Of a stretch of 64,000 bases of DNA, positions 61,344 to 64,000 are shown one piece after another. The DNA comes from Pohlia nutans (lineage: Eukaryota > Streptophyta > Bryopsida > Bryales > Mniaceae): contig CM040100.1 of the NCBI GenBank assembly GCA_022496805.1, forward strand, positions 12,429,009 to 12,493,008, in the 5' to 3' direction. Both the position numbers and the translations under genes were made by a program. Positions within the stretch are counted from its first letter, which is position 1. Each line of letters opens with the position of its first letter. The notes below the pieces were generated by a model. The model was not told the DNA's origin. It did not search any database and was given only the letters and a program-made list of their open reading frames with translations.

Positions 61344-62966
61344 AGCTGCAGAATGATGCGAAGAAGAAGGTCAAAATGGGTGAGGGGCGGAGAGAAGGAG
61401 AGCAACGCCTCGTGCAGGGAAGAATTGCAACAATGGCTGAGGAGCTGTACTCACTAGGGCACAAGAGCCGCGATGGGCGTGAAGAGGAGAAGGGAAGGAA
61501 AAGGGAAGGGACGACGGCATGGCAAGCGGTGTGAATAGGGACCACCGGAGTTCCCAATGTCGGGAACGAGATCGGGTACCGGGCGCCGGCGCCCGGTGGG
61601 GTTTTGCAGGCCACGTCAGATTTGTACGGGAGGTCAGGATCGGTGCGGAATGCCAACTCAGCAAACAGACAAAACCCCCGGATCATTCCGAATTGCAGAA
61701 TCTCAGCCACAATCGGTGCCCCTTTCCTTTCAGTTTGAGGCTAGTTTGCCTTCTGAGAGTCAGATTCAGGCAGCTGAAATTGAATCTCCACGTCAGATTC
61801 TGAGAGGTCCTCGTCATCGTAAACCAATTACAAGATGATATGTGGCACTTTTGGAAATATATATTTAATATTCAATGCACATTGTCACGTGATTTGTCAC
61901 CACCCGTTCTCATAAAAAATGGTCACATTTTTATCCCGAATGTTTTTCATATGGTTATGTAAGACTTCAATCGGCTATTTGGTTCATTTTCTCTAAATAC
62001 ACGTCTAGATGCTAGTACATATTTATGTGCAAATTGACCATGATTTAGGGTGATGGGGGAAGAGTATGGGGAGGAGGAGTATGAATTAATCCTTTGATGC
62101 GTCTGCGTTCATATGATGAACAACGAACAGATTGCAACCTATCTCTTGACTACATCATGTACAGTTTTTCATCCATCAAAATTTCTCTTGGTTCTTGTGC
62201 TAGTTAACTATCATTAGTACTAGATATTGCGATTTTTGAAAAACAACACAATTGGTTTATGTCAAGTTTCATTCTTAGTTCAAAAAGTGAAACCTTAAAC
62301 ATGAATTTCCACAATAAGTATAATCAAAAAATGGAAACCATACCATCTCGTAGTGCACGTTATTCCAATTTCATTACAATATTTTTTTGTTTTTTTTTGT
62401 TAATTTGGAATTTTGAATTGAATTTCAAGAGAAAACCTTGCAAAATTAATTAAAACTACATTAATAAAAAATATGAGGAATCCAACCGTACAGATGTGAT
62501 CTTCACATTGACATTTACAACTTTGTTGTGAACATCAACTCAACTTTTTGATTTTCATCGAACATTTTATAACAAATCTTTGAAATTAGTGTTGATACGG
62601 GATGTTAAAGGGATAATGTTCATGGTTCTTTATGAAAATAAAATAAAATAAATACAGATACCAAGAATACCAACCCTTTCATTTTGGGCTTGTTAGTGCC
62701 AACTTGCACCAATAAATAATAATTTGGCTACAAAAACGACCAAAAATCAATACAAAAGTGTCATAATATCTTTAACTTTGTATAAAATATTGGATAAAAT
62801 CGCTAGATGTGGATGAAAATAACATTAAAATGTGGATGAAAAGTATTTTTAATCCAAAAATATGGAGGAATGTAGAAATATGTGGATCCACCATATTATT
62901 TTGAATCGTCAGTTAGCACTCTTCAAAAAATGAAAAAAAATATTGAAGAGTATGCTACTACCACTT
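61344..62966. other. ASS upstream region and intergenic DNA
   Basis: About 61344-61840 is GC-richer than the rest and probably holds the promoter and 5' UTR; I see no definite TATA box. Short frames on both strands here are shadows. Beyond 61850 the DNA is AT-rich without recognised features. Confidence 0.5.
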
Positions 62967-63517
62967 CACCTCTAAGTGATAGAACGACCATTTTATGGTC
63001 GCTACCTTTTTTTTTTACAAACAGGCCACGATGAAAAAATAATATTATAATAAATAAAAATATTTTTGAATAGGAAATTAAGTCTACTTTCCAACCCAAT
63101 TTGAATCGTATCAATCCGAGCTAAATGCCACCAAGGAGAATTTTTCAAAGACAAACACCTCAATATTGTCCTAGTGTTATAAACTTTACTATTTGGGAAA
63201 ATTAATGATGTTCTCTCCTTTGGAAAAAAAATACTTTTAAATTTTCAAAATCAAATGTTTAGTTTTAACCAAGCATACCAAATTTCAAATCCTATAAAAT
63301 GAAATTTGTAATTTTGATGAATTTTAAATGGTAAATGCTTCTAAATTCACTAAATGAGTATCTAAAACATTTTTTGAAAGTTTGACTATATGGATAATAA
63401 CTAAACGTCATGCTTCTCATTTTCTCTTTTGGACCTAACTTTCAACAAAGTTGCAGAAGTAACATTCTATAACACATTTAGGTTTTTCCCTTAACCCCTC
63501 TGTCATTTAGGAGTTAA
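62967..63517. mobile_element. TTAA-type MITE, family D, decayed
   Basis: Inverted family D copy: the left end TTCACCTCTAAGTGATAGAA leads into the family hairpin ACGACCATTTTATGGTCG, and the right end is CATTTAGGAGTTAA. 551 bases, like the other two copies. Confidence 0.65.
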
Positions 63518-64000
63518 AACACATGATATATGTGAACTCTAAGAGCATAACAAGAGCTCAATCATCCAACCATATGTACATGAAAACTCCAACCAAAGAG
63601 AGCCTCTCATCATCCTTGCAATGATTTGTAGTTGGTGATTCTTTTGTTAGTCCTTTGTGGTTGTTGTTCGTCTTGTTTATTCCTAGGGTCTTGCCTAGTG
63701 TTTATCCAATCTGTTTGGAACGTTAGTCTCTCTACAATAGATTCGTCATTTGCTTTTAAAAAAACCTTTTAAAACCTTTAAAAAATGTCAAAAAAATGTC
63801 AAAAACAACAATGACTCGACAAACTTAAAACAAGAAGTTGGTTTGGGAGATAGGACAACACAAAATTCTTCAACTACTTGGATGTAGTCTTTTTTGTATA
63901 GAAAGAAAACTTCAATTGAAAATTCATGGTGTGGTTGTAGAGAAGGGGCGACATGATTGCAACTCAAAGATGTTATAGAAGGGATCCACAAGAGAAAGTT
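63518..64000. other. intergenic DNA to window end
   Basis: No gene or repeat with clear ends. Confidence 0.45.

Noticed and set aside
61210..61838. Several overlapping frames on both strands upstream of argininosuccinate synthase
   Set aside because: They overlap the first exon and promoter in other frames and show no domain.

Overview
The window is nuclear DNA of a land plant. It is AT-rich, gene-poor and packed with plant-type transposons (CACTA, MITEs, foldback elements, one LTR). Its genes are spliced with short GT-AG introns of about 110-520 bases, and one encodes a typical plant plastid argininosuccinate synthase. The kinase genes look like families I associate with bryophytes, lycophytes or ferns rather than flowering plants; that placement is inference and I cannot name the species.

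Host genes, left to right. (1) 4698-7734, minus: one two-exon gene encoding two protein kinase domains in tandem. The first has lost the DFG aspartate (HYE instead) and the second carries a one-base frameshift. (2) 49471-51467, plus: a kinase of 530 residues whose short second exon adds a C-terminal hydrophobic tail, with a 194-base tandem duplication about 0.5-0.9 kb upstream. (3) 58120-61343, minus: a complete nine-exon plastid argininosuccinate synthase gene whose exons join in phase to 485 residues (the one clearly intact housekeeping gene). A degraded Myb/SANT-like gene lies at 26609-27561.

Mobile DNA. A 10,150-base CACTA transposon (27854-38003, target duplication CAA) holds a decayed TNP2 transposase and the remains of a second gene on the opposite strand. 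A 5.8 kb element with terminal inverted repeats (40264-46022) carries two diverged, inverted copies of a gene resembling a DNA N4/N6-type methyltransferase, with family-specific repeats and a palindrome between them. Two short CACTA MITEs have perfect 3-base target duplications (26006-26336, 52975-53208). From 10290 to 24290 three units with long inverted repeats lie end to end. A concentric foldback occupies 38211-39690.

The most unexpected pattern is at least sixteen non-autonomous elements of 0.24-1.03 kb, in several unrelated internal families. All start CCCYTAAA or a close variant, end with the complement, and nearly all are bounded by TTAA. An empty site and a nested insertion in this window show directly that TTAA is the duplicated target, the signature of piggyBac (or Sola3) transposition. 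They take up about 8-9 kb.
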